Shown: one piece after another, positions 1-9,110 of the stretch
Position numbering within the stretch: position 1 is the first letter of the stretch
Layout of the letters: the number at the start of each line of letters is the position of its first letter
DNA from: Leptospiraceae bacterium
GTDB lineage: Bacteria; Spirochaetota; Leptospiria; Leptospirales; Leptonemataceae
Direction of reading: 5' to 3'
Assembly (NCBI GenBank): GCA_026418015.1
Contig: JAOACE010000021.1
Coordinates: forward strand, 62,001 to 126,000
DNA length: 64,000 nucleotides
Position numbers and translations under genes: made by a program
The notes under the pieces: model-generated
Database searches by the model: none
The model's input: only the letters and a program-made list of their open reading frames with translations
Told to the model about the DNA's origin: nothing

Positions 1-1367
1 AATTCTCCTCTTTCTTTATAATTTTTGAACTGATCAAAAGATGCACAAGCTGGACTAAGAAGTACAACATATTGTTTATTGGGGTCTCTATTTTCTTTTA
101 GTTTTTTTGTGGCACTATTAAAAGCTTCTTCCATATTGGTGTAAGATTCAGTAAGGTTGAGTTGATTTTTAATTTTTTCGGAAGCAGAACCATAAGGAAA
201 GATCAACAATCGTTTTTCTTTAAAGATGTTTAAATCTTTTAAAACAGAAAAATCCAAGTTCTTATCCAAACCACCTACAAGTAAGTAAATTATTTTGTTT
301 TCGTAGCTTTTTATCGCAGAAAGTAAAGATTGAACCGTCGTAGATTTGCTATCGTTAACAAAAAGGATATTTTCCACTTGTTTTATCTTTTGAATTCTAT
401 AAGGAAGGCCCTGATATTTCGTTAAAGTGTTATAAAAATTTAGGTAATCGAAAGATAAATTTTTTAATTTTAGATAATGTTCCATTGCTTTAACAGAAAA
501 TAGAAGGTTCATTCTATTGTGGTAGTTATCTATGGGAAAATCCTTCCAATAAAAATGTTTATGCTGAAAGATTTCGATAAATTCTTTTTCTATATCTTGG
601 GAATTGATTATGATTGTTTCTATCTGTGTTAACTTATCTTGAAATTGATATTGTTTTATTAAATCTACAACGCTTTGATTTATAATTAAGATTTGATGTG
701 GTTTATAGTAGGAGGGAATAATGTTGAGTTTTGCTAATAGATAATCTTTCATCGAATCGTATCGATCGAGGTGATCCTCTGCAATGTTAAGAAACATTGA
801 AATATCTGGGTTAAAATAAAAAAGTTTTTCTAACTGATAAGAAGAACATTCTATTACTAATACGCTTGGTAATTCTTTTTTATTTATGTAATTTATTACA
901 ATATCGGACAATGGCAATCCATAATTCCCACATTCTATTGCATCGATGTTTTGAGAGCGAAGCAACGTTGCAGTTAGGTTTGTTGTTGTAGATTTTCCAT
1001 CAGTTCCAGTTATAGCAATAATAAAGGGTTTTTGTTTTAGGTGATAAAATAATACATAATAGCTAAAATCTAATTCAGCGATAACGTCTATTTTTCGTTT
1101 TTCTAGTTCTTTTACGATTAGCGAATTTCTTGGAAATCCAGGAGAAATAATACAATAATCAAAAGAATAATGATCTAAAAGATGTTGTATTTCTTCTATA
1201 TCTTTTAAATTATAATTAGATAAATTTATAAATTCATCAAATTTTAAGTTTTTATTATCATCATAAACATAGATTTTATTGTTAAGTAATTTTAATAAAT
1301 TTGTTATAGAAGTGCCAGTAATTCCACCAGCACCTAATACAAAAAAAGAACGATTTGTAATATCCAT
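1..1367 (-). CDS. murD: UDP-N-acetylmuramoyl-L-alanine:D-glutamate ligase (partial, 3' end off the window)
   Basis: This is a cytoplasmic Mur ligase that adds D-glutamate to UDP-MurNAc-L-Ala in peptidoglycan precursor synthesis. Reading back from the ATG at 1367 gives MDITNRSFFVLGAGGITG, with a Rossmann-like N-terminal glycine loop. The central ATP-binding loop reads ITGTDGKSTTTN, and it is followed by ECSSYQLE and by an NIAEDHLDRY motif typical of MurD. The C-terminal domain contains FVNDSKSTT, LLVGGLDK and LLSPACASFDQF, all characteristic of MurD. The last visible residues are NYKERGE, so only a short tail is missing. The start lies one base after the mraY stop, so the two are translated from the same mRNA. 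Identification is firm; the only uncertainty is the missing end. Confidence 0.95.
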   Translation of the reverse strand, partial: MDITNRSFFVLGAGGITGTSITNLLKLLNNKIYVYDDNKNLKFDEFINLSNYNLKDIEEIQHLLDHYSFDYCIISPGFPRNSLIVKELEKRKIDVIAELDFSYYVLFYHLKQKPFIIAITGTDGKSTTTNLTATLLRSQNIDAIECGNYGLPLSDIVINYINKKELPSVLVIECSSYQLEKLFYFNPDISMFLNIAEDHLDRYDSMKDYLLAKLNIIPSYYKPHQILIINQSVVDLIKQYQFQDKLTQIETIIINSQDIEKEFIEIFQHKHFYWKDFPIDNYHNRMNLLFSVKAMEHYLKLKNLSFDYLNFYNTLTKYQGLPYRIQKIKQVENILFVNDSKSTTVQSLLSAIKSYENKIIYLLVGGLDKNLDFSVLKDLNIFKEKRLLIFPYGSASEKIKNQLNLTESYTNMEEAFNSATKKLKENRDPNKQYVVLLSPACASFDQFKNYKERGE

Positions 1368-1368
1368 A

Positions 1369-2478
1369 TTATTGTAATCGAAGAGTAGAAATTGTGATAA
1401 GAGATAAAATAATACCAACTAACCAAAAACGAACAACAATGCGAGTCTCTGGCCATCCTGATAATTCAAAATGATGGTGTATAGGTGCCATTTTAAAGAC
1501 ACGCTTGCCAGTCAATTTAAACGATGCAACTTGAATCATAACAGAAAGTGCTTCGATAACAAAGATTCCCCCCAAGATTAAGAATAGCATTTCTTTTTTT
1601 AGAATTATAATGGTCATACCTAAGGCACCACCTAATGCTAATGAGCCTGTATCTCCCATAAATACCATTGCAGGTGGAGCATTAAACCATAAAAAGCCAA
1701 TTCCTGCGCCAGCTAATGCGGCAAGAAATACAGAGATTTCGTGTGCATTCTCTACATAAGCAATGTTTAAATAATCAGCTACTTTGGGTGTTCCAGTTAA
1801 ATATGCTAATGCTCCCAAAGTTACAGTTACAATCGAAACAGTACCAATGGCTAATCCATCTAATCCATCTGTTAGGTTAACACCATGTATACTACCAAGT
1901 ATTGCGAAGTACCATAATAGTATTGCTATAATCAAAGGCATCGTTAATAATGGATATTTATAAAAGGGAATAAAGAGTGAGGTAATTTGATAAGAAATCC
2001 CAGTTGGTCTAATTACTTCTTTTGGTGTGTATTTATAATAAAAATAGATAAAGATCGAAGCTACAATGAATGTTAGCAACATTTTAGTTTTTGCGCGAAG
2101 ACCATTCTTATTTTTTAATACTACTTTTGTATAATCGTCCATAAACCCAATTAAACCCAAAAGTAACGTGCAGATTAGTAATAAGTTAAAATGAACATTT
2201 TTAAAATTCCCAAAGAGTAGACACGAGACTAGTAAGCTAAATAGGATCATCACGCCACCCATTGTTGGCGTTCCAGCCTTGCTTTGATGACTTTGAGGTC
2301 CATCAACTCGAATGGTTTCTTTAAATTTTAATTTCCTTAACCAGATGATAACCCTATCCCCAATAGCAAACGTTATAATCATGGAGGTTAATCCAGCGAG
2401 GGTTGCCCTAAAGCTGACATATCCAAAAATTCTAAAATAACTTGGTACATCAAAATTGTTGTATATATATTCAAGCAT
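1369..2478 (-). CDS. mraY: Phospho-N-acetylmuramoyl-pentapeptide transferase
   Basis: This is an integral membrane enzyme that moves phospho-MurNAc-pentapeptide onto undecaprenyl phosphate, making lipid I. At 369 residues it has the usual length for the family. About ten hydrophobic segments are visible. The conserved catalytic motifs are present: GFMDDYTKVV, NLTDGLDGLAIG, and near the C-terminus APIHHHFELSGW. The start ATG overlaps the end of murF by 8 bp and the stop is one base from the murD start, so murF, mraY and murD form one translationally coupled unit. Confidence 0.97.
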   Translation of the reverse strand: MLEYIYNNFDVPSYFRIFGYVSFRATLAGLTSMIITFAIGDRVIIWLRKLKFKETIRVDGPQSHQSKAGTPTMGGVMILFSLLVSCLLFGNFKNVHFNLLLICTLLLGLIGFMDDYTKVVLKNKNGLRAKTKMLLTFIVASIFIYFYYKYTPKEVIRPTGISYQITSLFIPFYKYPLLTMPLIIAILLWYFAILGSIHGVNLTDGLDGLAIGTVSIVTVTLGALAYLTGTPKVADYLNIAYVENAHEISVFLAALAGAGIGFLWFNAPPAMVFMGDTGSLALGGALGMTIIILKKEMLFLILGGIFVIEALSVMIQVASFKLTGKRVFKMAPIHHHFELSGWPETRIVVRFWLVGIILSLITISTLRLQ

Positions 2479-3958
2479 TTTCGAATACCTCTTTTAATTT
2501 TTGTGTTACAATTTCCATCTTTGCTGTTCGCGAACCTTTAATCAAAAATATTGAATCTCTGTCAATGGGCACAATTAATTCGTTGAGTTTCTTTGCAAGA
2601 ATTTCGCTATTTTCAAAATAAGGAATATCAATTTTTCCTTTGATCTTTTGATAGCCCTCTAAATAAAATTTCGCATCACTATTGCCACATACTGCTAACA
2701 GTTCAATGTTATTTTTCGCCAAATATTCTCCTACTTCTACATGACCACTATAAGAAAAATTGCCTAATTCTGCCATGTGTCCAGCAAAGCACGCGATGGA
2801 ATGATTTTTTCCAAATAGATTAACCACAGAGTCTATTGCACTAATAAAAGAATCTGGGTTTGCATTGTAACTATCATCGATTATGATGCTATTCTTGATA
2901 TAATAAAATTCGAACCGTTGTTTTGATAGTGGTTTAATTGTAGATAAATTTTGTAAAACCTCGTCCAACTGACTTTTTTTTATGTTAGGAAAAAAATGAT
3001 TGTGTAAAACTAATAATGTTAAAAAAAGATTGTTGTATAAACCTATGTGTTTTAATTCTGTATTGTTTATTTTATATTCATTCCAGTCAATTTGCGATTG
3101 ATTTAATTTTCCTAGAAAAATATTATTAAAATTATTTATAAAATCATTCTTATAATTGAGTTGAAAAAAACAACTTTTAAAACCTATTTCTTTTTGTTTT
3201 TGCATTACATATTCTTTTAATGGTGCATTGAATGGATAATAAAAAGTACTTTGATGGTTTAGATGATCCAGTATTTCTAACTCTGCTTTTGCTACATCTT
3301 CGATCGAATTAAAAAATTCCATGTGCTCTCTACCTATGGATGTAATTAAAGCAATGTTGGGTTGAGAGATGCTGCCAAGTAAATCTATTTCTTTGGGATG
3401 ATTCATACCTAATTCTAAGACAAGTATCTTTGTCGAAGATGGCATATTCAACAAAACTATGGGAAGGCCTATGTGGTTATTCCAGTTTCCTGTTGTTGCA
3501 TATGTATTAGGTTCGATGATTCTTAACGATTGATACAAAAAATCCTTGGTGGATGTTTTTCCATTAGAACCTAATACACCAATTACAATTCCTTTAAAAC
3601 GCTTTCTTTGATCCTTCGCTGCATTTTGTAAAAATTGTAGTGGGTCTTGTGTTAAAATAATATACAAATCTTTTTCAGGTTGAATGTTTCTTATTTCGTT
3701 AAAAATCTTTTCTTTTTTCGAGCTTTTAACGATAAACCCAACTGCACCATTTCTATAAGCATCTACGATAAAATCATGACCATCTCTGCTTCCTTCTAGT
3801 GCAACAAAGTAATCTTGATTTTGTATTTTTCGCGAATCAAAATGAATAGAATTGATGGATATTTCTTGATGTATTTCAATTAATTCCTGAGAATCTTTTT
3901 TATACAAATAAACTAGGATTTTTTCTTGGTCTTTAAAAACATTTGTAAGAAGAAACAT
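2471..3958 (-). CDS. murF: UDP-N-acetylmuramoyl-tripeptide:D-Ala-D-Ala ligase
   Basis: This is a cytoplasmic Mur ligase that adds the terminal D-Ala-D-Ala dipeptide to the peptidoglycan precursor. The 495-residue product has the N-terminal substrate domain (DSRKIQNQDYFVALEG near residues 41-56), an ATP-binding loop GSNGKTSTKDF from residue 130, an ELGMNHPKEI segment, and the C-terminal IIDDSYNANPDS motif that is diagnostic of MurF. It is the first gene of the leftward mur block, and upstream of it lies the long recA leader region. No strong Shine-Dalgarno sequence precedes the ATG. Its length is slightly above the usual 450-460 residues, from loops in the middle domain. Confidence 0.96.
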   Translation of the reverse strand: MFLLTNVFKDQEKILVYLYKKDSQELIEIHQEISINSIHFDSRKIQNQDYFVALEGSRDGHDFIVDAYRNGAVGFIVKSSKKEKIFNEIRNIQPEKDLYIILTQDPLQFLQNAAKDQRKRFKGIVIGVLGSNGKTSTKDFLYQSLRIIEPNTYATTGNWNNHIGLPIVLLNMPSSTKILVLELGMNHPKEIDLLGSISQPNIALITSIGREHMEFFNSIEDVAKAELEILDHLNHQSTFYYPFNAPLKEYVMQKQKEIGFKSCFFQLNYKNDFINNFNNIFLGKLNQSQIDWNEYKINNTELKHIGLYNNLFLTLLVLHNHFFPNIKKSQLDEVLQNLSTIKPLSKQRFEFYYIKNSIIIDDSYNANPDSFISAIDSVVNLFGKNHSIACFAGHMAELGNFSYSGHVEVGEYLAKNNIELLAVCGNSDAKFYLEGYQKIKGKIDIPYFENSEILAKKLNELIVPIDRDSIFLIKGSRTAKMEIVTQKLKEVFENA

Positions 3959-4100
3959 TATATCCTAAGTTTTTTTAGAAATCTATAAATCAATTTGAAT
4001 TTTTTAGAATTAACTTTAAAAAATACTTTACTTATGTTTAGTTATGATTTATTTGTTAAAAAAATAAAAAAAAGTATGAGAAAAATGTCCTTAGGGTAGA

Positions 4101-4106
4101 TATAAT
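4101..4106 (+). promoter_or_regulatory. Candidate -10 element for recA
   Basis: A perfect TATAAT lies 223 bp before the recA start codon. A good -35 is not visible at 17 bp upstream, so this rests on the -10 alone. If used, the transcript would start near 4113 and carry a leader of about 215 nt, far longer than for most genes in the window. Confidence 0.35.
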
Positions 4107-4131
4107 AAATAGTGTGAGCAGGTTTAGGAGA

Positions 4132-4150
4132 GACAACAGGGGATGTTGTC
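4132..4150 (+). promoter_or_regulatory. Perfect inverted repeat in the recA upstream region
   Basis: GACAACA and TGTTGTC are exact reverse complements of each other, separated by the five bases GGGGA. It could be an RNA hairpin in the recA leader or a dyad bound by a repressor; recA is often SOS-controlled. It does not match the TTTG-N5-CAAA box I associate with Leptospira LexA. Confidence 0.5.
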
Positions 4151-4213
4151 TTATGACAAAAGGGAGGATACAATCTTTTGAATGAAAAATAAAAAAAACA
4201 ATGACTAAAACTA

Positions 4214-4227
4214 GGGTGGGTGGGTGG
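4214..4227 (+). promoter_or_regulatory. G-quadruplex-type motif upstream of recA
   Basis: The sequence GGGTGGGTGGGTGG has three GGG runs and one GG run joined by single T loops. A further GGG lies at 4242-4244. In an AT-rich genome this is unlikely to be chance. Tracts with one-base loops form very stable parallel quadruplexes. On the recA mRNA strand it would lie about 100 nt before the start codon. Folding in vivo is inference. Confidence 0.5.
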
Positions 4228-4271
4228 AATTTCGAACAATAGGGATAAAACTTTAAAAAAGAGTGGGATAG

Positions 4272-4300
4272 GTTGTCGCTGGAAATACCACAGCGGCAAC
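4272..4300 (+). promoter_or_regulatory. Stable hairpin just upstream of the recA ribosome binding site
   Basis: GTTGTCGCTG (4272-4281) pairs with CAGCGGCAAC (4291-4300) across a 9-base loop, giving a 10-bp stem with one G-U pair. It is more GC-rich than its surroundings. It ends 16 bases before the GAGGAAA ribosome binding site, so it could affect mRNA stability or translation. It is not followed by a T-run, so it does not look like a terminator. Confidence 0.55.
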
Positions 4301-4328
4301 TTTACAAAAAAATACTGAGGAAACGATT

Positions 4329-5492
4329 ATGGCAAAGAAAAAGATCAAGCTACAAAAGATAGAAGGTACAAATTATAATGAAGAAGCAAATCCAGAAAAT
4401 ATAAATCCGGAAAAATTAAAAGCAGTAGAGAGTACAATTCAACAAATCGAAAAACAATTTGGAAAAGGCTCTATCATGAAGTTGGGAAGTTCTACGATTC
4501 AAAAGATTGATGTTATACCTACGGGTGCATTAACACTAGATATAGCCTTAGGAGTAGGTGGATATCCCAGAGGAAGGATTATAGAGATTTTCGGACCAGA
4601 ATCATCTGGTAAGACAACCCTTTGTCTTAGTGCAGTGGCAGAGGCACAAAAGATGGGAGGTGTTGCTGCTTTTGTGGATGCAGAGCATGCATTGGATCCT
4701 ATCTATGCAAAAAAGATTGGTGTTAACATCGATGAGTTGTTAGTTGCTCAGCCTGACTGTGGCGAAGAAGCGTTAGAAATTACAGAATCCTTGGTTAGAT
4801 CGAATGCAATCGATTTGATCATTGTTGATAGTGTTGCAGCTCTTGTGCCTCGAGCAGAATTGGAAGGAAACATGGGAGATGCGCAGATTGGTCTACAAGC
4901 TCGGTTGATGAGTCAGGCTATGAGAAAACTAACAGGAACTATTTCTAAATCTAAGGCAATTGTGATCTTTGTGAACCAGATAAGGAATAAGATTGGTGTT
5001 ATGTTCGGTTCGCCAGAAACAACCACGGGTGGAAATGCCTTGAAGTTCTACGCTTCTGTAAGAATGGATATTCGAAGGGTTGAGACATTAAAAAAAGGCG
5101 AAGAAGCTTATGGTAATCGCGTAAGGGTTAAAGTGGTAAAAAATAAAGTAGCACCACCTTTTAGACAAGCTGAGTTTGATATAATTTTTGAATCGGGAAT
5201 TAACCAAATCGGATGTATCGTAGATGCAGCCTTAAACTATGAACTTATAGAAAGAGCTGGAACATGGTTCTCTTATGGTGATATTAAACTAGGTCAAGGG
5301 AAAGAAAATTGTTATACCTTTCTGCAAGAAAATCTAGAAATACGTAAAGAGATTGAGCAAAAAATTAGAGAAAAACTATCACAAGAGAATATTACGCATA
5401 GTAAAAATCTTACAACAAACCAAATGAATTCGGACGAAGAAATTGAATATAACCCAGAGACAGGAGAAATCCTCGAAGAGGAAATTAGCTAA
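4329..5492 (+). CDS. recA: Recombinase RecA
   Basis: RecA is the DNA strand-exchange ATPase of homologous recombination and the co-protease of the SOS response. The 387-residue protein has Walker [10 protein letters not shown] at residues 89-97, the [15 protein letters not shown] Walker B/L1 region, and [22 protein letters not shown] for the L2 loop. The N-terminus is about 20-25 residues longer than in E. coli RecA and rich in Lys and Glu, and the C-terminal tail is acidic as usual. The start is fixed by a good ribosome binding site (GAGGAAA, 5 bases before ATG). The unusual feature is the long structured leader described separately. Confidence 0.98.
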   Translation: MAKKKIKLQKIEGTNYNEEANPENINPEKLKAVESTIQQIEKQFGKGSIMKLGSSTIQKIDVIPTGALTLDIALGVGGYPRGRIIEIFGPESSGKTTLCLSAVAEAQKMGGVAAFVDAEHALDPIYAKKIGVNIDELLVAQPDCGEEALEITESLVRSNAIDLIIVDSVAALVPRAELEGNMGDAQIGLQARLMSQAMRKLTGTISKSKAIVIFVNQIRNKIGVMFGSPETTTGGNALKFYASVRMDIRRVETLKKGEEAYGNRVRVKVVKNKVAPPFRQAEFDIIFESGINQIGCIVDAALNYELIERAGTWFSYGDIKLGQGKENCYTFLQENLEIRKEIEQKIREKLSQENITHSKNLTTNQMNSDEEIEYNPETGEILEEEIS

Positions 5493-5564
5493 AAATTGAT
5501 TGGTCAGCCGATTTTATCTTGTATAATAGTTGTCAGCCTGACCACTTTTTTTCTTTTATCTTTT

Positions 5565-6590
5565 ATGAAAGAAGTAGGCATAATAGGAGCAGGTGGTCTT
5601 ACTGGTAAAGAATTACTAAAATTATTGAATCAGCATCGTTATCTTGTACCCGTACACATTACTAGTAATCAATATGCTGGAAAAAAGGTAAAAGAAGTTT
5701 TCCCAGACTTACAATTAAATAAAATTGCAGATTTAAAATTTTCTCATCATGATGAAAGTATACCAGAAAAAATACCTTTGTTTTTAGCTACTCCCAATAA
5801 AGAATCGATGGAGTTAGTAAATCAATTTTATAAAAAAGAAAATCGCGTTGTAATAGATTTAAGTGGAAGTTATCGAATTGATAATCTTGAAATTTTTAAT
5901 AAATTTTATGGTTTTGAACACAAATATCCTGAGATTTTGAGCGAAAAGGTGTATGGTTTAACAGAGGTGTATAGAGATGTTATCAGAAATTCAATGTTTG
6001 TTTCTAATCCTGGGTGTTATCCTACTTCTGTGTTAATTCCTTTGTTTTATTTTAGAGAATTTATAAAAAATGCAGAAAATATCATCGTTGATTCTAAATC
6101 TGGCGTTTCTGGTGCTGGTGGTAGGGTAGAAGATGCTGGATTTTCCTTTCAAAATGTTTACGAAAATTTTCGCGCTTATAAAATTTTAAAACATCAGCAT
6201 GAACCAGAAATAGCTCAATATCTAAACGAATTTTCTGGTTTCAATGGAAATATTGTTTTTACACCGCACTTATTGCCTATTTTTCGCGGGATTCTTTCTA
6301 CCATCGTGATTACGTGGAAAAAAGATTTTCAACCTAATGACGTCGAATTCTACCAAAAAATCCAAAAAGCAACCGAAAAAGAACCTTTTGTAAGATTTTA
6401 CAAAAATCCAGAAGAAATAGAATTAAAAAATGTTCAGTTTACAAATTATTGTGATTTTGCTTTTCGAAGTAGAGATAATATTACGGTAATTGTTTCTGCT
6501 ATTGACAATTTAGTAAAAGGGGCTGCTGGTCAAGCATTACAAAACTTGAATTTAGTTTTAGATTACGACGAGGTAGAAGGTTTAAAATGA
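5565..6590 (+). CDS. argC: N-acetyl-gamma-glutamyl-phosphate reductase
   Basis: ArgC makes N-acetylglutamate semialdehyde in arginine synthesis, using NADPH. From the ATG at 5565 the protein starts MKEVGIIGAGGLTGKELL, a textbook dinucleotide-binding loop. The catalytic cysteine lies in SNPGCYPTS and the conserved histidine in KHQHEPEIAQYL. A TTG further upstream at 5496 would add 23 hydrophobic residues before the glycine loop, which is not sensible for a soluble enzyme, so the ATG is preferred. The gene follows recA by 72 bp. Its TGA directly touches the stop codon of the leftward trkA-like gene. No Shine-Dalgarno sequence is apparent. Confidence 0.93.
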   Translation: MKEVGIIGAGGLTGKELLKLLNQHRYLVPVHITSNQYAGKKVKEVFPDLQLNKIADLKFSHHDESIPEKIPLFLATPNKESMELVNQFYKKENRVVIDLSGSYRIDNLEIFNKFYGFEHKYPEILSEKVYGLTEVYRDVIRNSMFVSNPGCYPTSVLIPLFYFREFIKNAENIIVDSKSGVSGAGGRVEDAGFSFQNVYENFRAYKILKHQHEPEIAQYLNEFSGFNGNIVFTPHLLPIFRGILSTIVITWKKDFQPNDVEFYQKIQKATEKEPFVRFYKNPEEIELKNVQFTNYCDFAFRSRDNITVIVSAIDNLVKGAAGQALQNLNLVLDYDEVEGLK

Positions 6591-7262
6591 TTATTTTTGT
6601 ATCGTAGAATCTATGAACCTTTTAATGTTATCTTGACGGCCAAAAATTAGTAATACATCCTCGTTGGTTAATTTATATTCTGGTGTTACGTCGATTTCTT
6701 TGTCTTTTTGCTTGATCATTAATATGTTGATATTGTAAACAGAACGAATATCTATATCTTTAATAGGTTTATCTAAGTATTTTTTTGGAACTTGAACCTC
6801 TATAATTTCGTAATTGTCAAAAATGGAATAACTTTTCCCAATAATATGATGTTTTGCTAAAAGAGACATATTTTTTGCAGCCTCTTCTTCTGGGTTAAAT
6901 ATCTTGTGTATATTAAACATTTTTTCCAGAATTTCCTTTTGAATTTCGTTTCTATACCTTACAATAATTCTTTCTTTTGGACAATGTTTTTCTAATATTT
7001 TGGTTGTTACGATTAATGCTTCAAAATTAGCAGAAGATGTCAAATATATTAGATCCATATCGCGTATTCCTTGTGCTAACAAAGATGTTTCGTCTGTGGA
7101 ATCTAAACAAACGGCGTGGGTACAATAGTCTTTGATATCTTCTATTGTTTTAAGATCTCTGTCTATTGCTGTTACTTCGTGCCCATCTTGGTTGAGTTTT
7201 TTCACTAATGCTTTACCAAAATCTCCTAGGCCGATCACAGCAATCTTTTTGATACTTTTCAT
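6591..7262 (-). CDS. TrkA/KtrA-type potassium uptake regulatory protein
   Basis: This is a cytoplasmic RCK protein that forms a ring on a membrane K+ translocation subunit and gates it with bound nucleotide. The 223-residue product has an N-terminal RCK_N domain with VIGLGDFGKALVKKLNQDG and an acidic strand end (AIDRD), and a C-terminal RCK_C domain ending in LLIFGRQDNIKRF. One RCK_N/RCK_C unit fits KtrA rather than the duplicated TrkA of enterobacteria. It follows the channel gene by 10 bp with a clear AGGAG ribosome binding site, so the two form an operon. Confidence 0.9.
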   Translation of the reverse strand: MKSIKKIAVIGLGDFGKALVKKLNQDGHEVTAIDRDLKTIEDIKDYCTHAVCLDSTDETSLLAQGIRDMDLIYLTSSANFEALIVTTKILEKHCPKERIIVRYRNEIQKEILEKMFNIHKIFNPEEEAAKNMSLLAKHHIIGKSYSIFDNYEIIEVQVPKKYLDKPIKDIDIRSVYNINILMIKQKDKEIDVTPEYKLTNEDVLLIFGRQDNIKRFIDSTIQK

Positions 7263-7272
7263 TTTTTTTCTC

Positions 7273-9063
7273 CTATCCTACTATTACGTATTCTTTGGGA
7301 TATTCATAGCGCAGTTCTTTTGCTTTGGGAATGATTGCTAATAGCATAGATAATACACCTATTCTACCAGTAAGCATTATTAAAGAAAGAACAACCTTGG
7401 ATATTTTCGTTAATTCTGATGTTATTCCTAATGATAAACCAACTGTACCATAAGCAGATACCACTTCGAAACAGATTTTTAAAAAATCATGTTTTTCGAA
7501 AATTGATAATAAAAAAATTCCGACAAAAATTGTCATCAGTGATAAAAGAACATTGGAATAAGCGCGAATAATCGTTTCTTCGTCAATCCTTCGATTAAAC
7601 ATATTTACATTTCTATTACCCCTAAGAAGATTCATTATATGATTTAAAGCAATAGTTATTGTAGTGGTTTTTATACCACCACCAGTCGAAACAGGAGAAG
7701 CACCAATCCACATCAACAAGAATGTAAAGAAAATTAAAGGCATAGGAAACGTATTGTAATAGAGTGTATTAAATCCAGCTGTTCTTGGAGTAACTGCAAA
7801 AAATAATCCATGGAGAATTTTTTCTTCTAAATTTAATTTCATGTTATATATTTCGCTGAAGATTAAAAATATAATAAAACTCGTAGACCAGATTATAGCA
7901 TTCGAGATTAAAACAATTTTCGTTGTTAATGATAGTTTATGTTTTTTATTTATAAATTTATTTAATAAATCATTGATAGTGGGAAAACCAATTCCACCAA
8001 ACATAATTAATAACATGATTATATATACGCTAATTGGAGAAATCATCGACACATTGTATAAACTTTCTGTATACAGACTAAAACCAGCATTACAAAAGGC
8101 AGATATACTATGAAATATTGCATAAAACATTTTACTTTCGTTTTTTGGTATTAATTCATTAGGCAGCGTAAAATAAAGAAGGATGGAACCAATTGATTCA
8201 ATAATAAAAGTAAAAAGAGCAATGTTTTTCAAGGTGTTTTTTACTTTATCTATAGAGATTTCGCTAAATAAGTCCCTCATTACGATTTGATTGGTTAAGC
8301 TTACTTGTCCAGATAAGTAATAAGAAAAAAAAGAGGTAAGAGTCATAAGACCTAATCCACCAATCTGAATTAAAACCAATAAAATGATTTGTCCAGCAAG
8401 GTTTAAATCTTTACCAATATCAATACTTGCCAATCCTGTTACACACGTTGCGCTGACTACGTTAAAAATTATATCTATAATATCGATAGGATTATTATGA
8501 GCATTGGGAGATGCTAATAGTATTACCCCCAAAGAAATAATAAAAACAAAACTCATCAAAAAAATCAACGATGGATTGATCTTTTTATATTTGATATTCG
8601 ATATATTTCTACTAAAATGTAAAAAATTGTTCACTAAAATTAAAATTTGCGATATCGACAAGTAGATCAATAAAATATAATCAGAAGAAAAATTGCTAAA
8701 AAGAAAGATTTTTGTAAACTTAATAATGATATTTTCGAACAACATTAATATTAATACGATCAAAGTAACGATTAGTTCAAAAAACCTTGTTCTTACATAC
8801 TGCTTTATGTTCAAAGAATCATCGCTTCTGTATAATAAAAGATTAATGATTTCGTAAAACAGAAAATAATTGATGATAATTTTAATATAAAAGATGTTTT
8901 GAGTTTTATAAAAATTGGAATAACCATACTCATAAATCAGAATGCCAAAGGAAAGAAAAGAATTGAACAAAAATATAATTTTTAAAATCGGATAAATTCT
9001 TATACTATATTGTTCTCTAATGTTTAAGAATCTTCTTTTATACGTCTGATAGTAATAGTTCAT
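7273..9063 (-). CDS. TrkH/KtrB-type potassium translocating membrane subunit with extended N-terminus
   Basis: This membrane protein carries K+ across the inner membrane, probably coupled to Na+ or H+. The four pore-loop motifs of the superfamily are visible in order: TCVTGLASID, AFCNAGFSLY, TPRTAGFNTL and SAYGTVGLSLG, each with the key glycine of the selectivity filter. It is 596 residues long, against roughly 450-480 for KtrB. The excess lies at the N-terminus, where the first ~160 residues add several hydrophobic segments not needed for the pore. It is cotranscribed with the RCK subunit downstream. The role of the N-terminal extension is unknown. Confidence 0.92.
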   Translation of the reverse strand: MNYYYQTYKRRFLNIREQYSIRIYPILKIIFLFNSFLSFGILIYEYGYSNFYKTQNIFYIKIIINYFLFYEIINLLLYRSDDSLNIKQYVRTRFFELIVTLIVLILMLFENIIIKFTKIFLFSNFSSDYILLIYLSISQILILVNNFLHFSRNISNIKYKKINPSLIFLMSFVFIISLGVILLASPNAHNNPIDIIDIIFNVVSATCVTGLASIDIGKDLNLAGQIILLVLIQIGGLGLMTLTSFFSYYLSGQVSLTNQIVMRDLFSEISIDKVKNTLKNIALFTFIIESIGSILLYFTLPNELIPKNESKMFYAIFHSISAFCNAGFSLYTESLYNVSMISPISVYIIMLLIMFGGIGFPTINDLLNKFINKKHKLSLTTKIVLISNAIIWSTSFIIFLIFSEIYNMKLNLEEKILHGLFFAVTPRTAGFNTLYYNTFPMPLIFFTFLLMWIGASPVSTGGGIKTTTITIALNHIMNLLRGNRNVNMFNRRIDEETIIRAYSNVLLSLMTIFVGIFLLSIFEKHDFLKICFEVVSAYGTVGLSLGITSELTKISKVVLSLIMLTGRIGVLSMLLAIIPKAKELRYEYPKEYVIVG

Positions 9064-9072
9064 AAAATCAAG

Positions 9073-9103
9073 TTGCCAAAATTTTTTTAAAAGTTTTTAT
9101 AGT
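9073..9103 (+). promoter_or_regulatory. Promoter of the relA/spoT gene, abutting the start codon
   Basis: TTGCCA (9073-9078) and TATAGT (9098-9103) are separated by 19 bp. The -10 ends 7 bases before the ATG at 9111, so transcription would begin at or next to the start codon. No ribosome binding site is present. Confidence 0.5.
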
Positions 9104-9110
9104 ATTTGTT

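Larger units (their letters stand above)
4107..4328 (+). other. Structured leader region upstream of recA (gene-free 3959-4328)
   Basis: The interval between murF and recA is the only stretch over 300 bp without a gene. It contains, in order, a TATAAT, a perfect 7-bp dyad, a G-rich block, a 10-bp hairpin, and a GAGGAAA ribosome binding site at 4317-4323. Runs of G on the plus strand stand out in an otherwise AT-rich sequence. I found no convincing protein or known RNA family in it. An 85-residue reading frame on the minus strand at 4042-4299 is low-complexity and I do not consider it real. Confidence 0.5.

Noticed and set aside
4132-4150. Dyad before recA as a known LexA box
   Set aside because: It does not fit the Leptospira-type TTTG-N5-CAAA, the E. 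coli CTGT-N8-ACAG or the Bacillus GAAC-N4-GTTC pattern. It is kept as an unknown dyad.
4042-4299. 85-residue reading frame on the minus strand between murF and recA
   Set aside because: It is rich in Phe, Pro and Ser, has no ribosome binding site, and is the reverse of the G-rich structured leader, so it is probably a chance open frame.
5496-5564. Longer argC starting at TTG 5496
   Set aside because: It would put 23 hydrophobic residues before the nucleotide-binding loop of a soluble enzyme; the ATG at 5565 gives the normal N-terminus.
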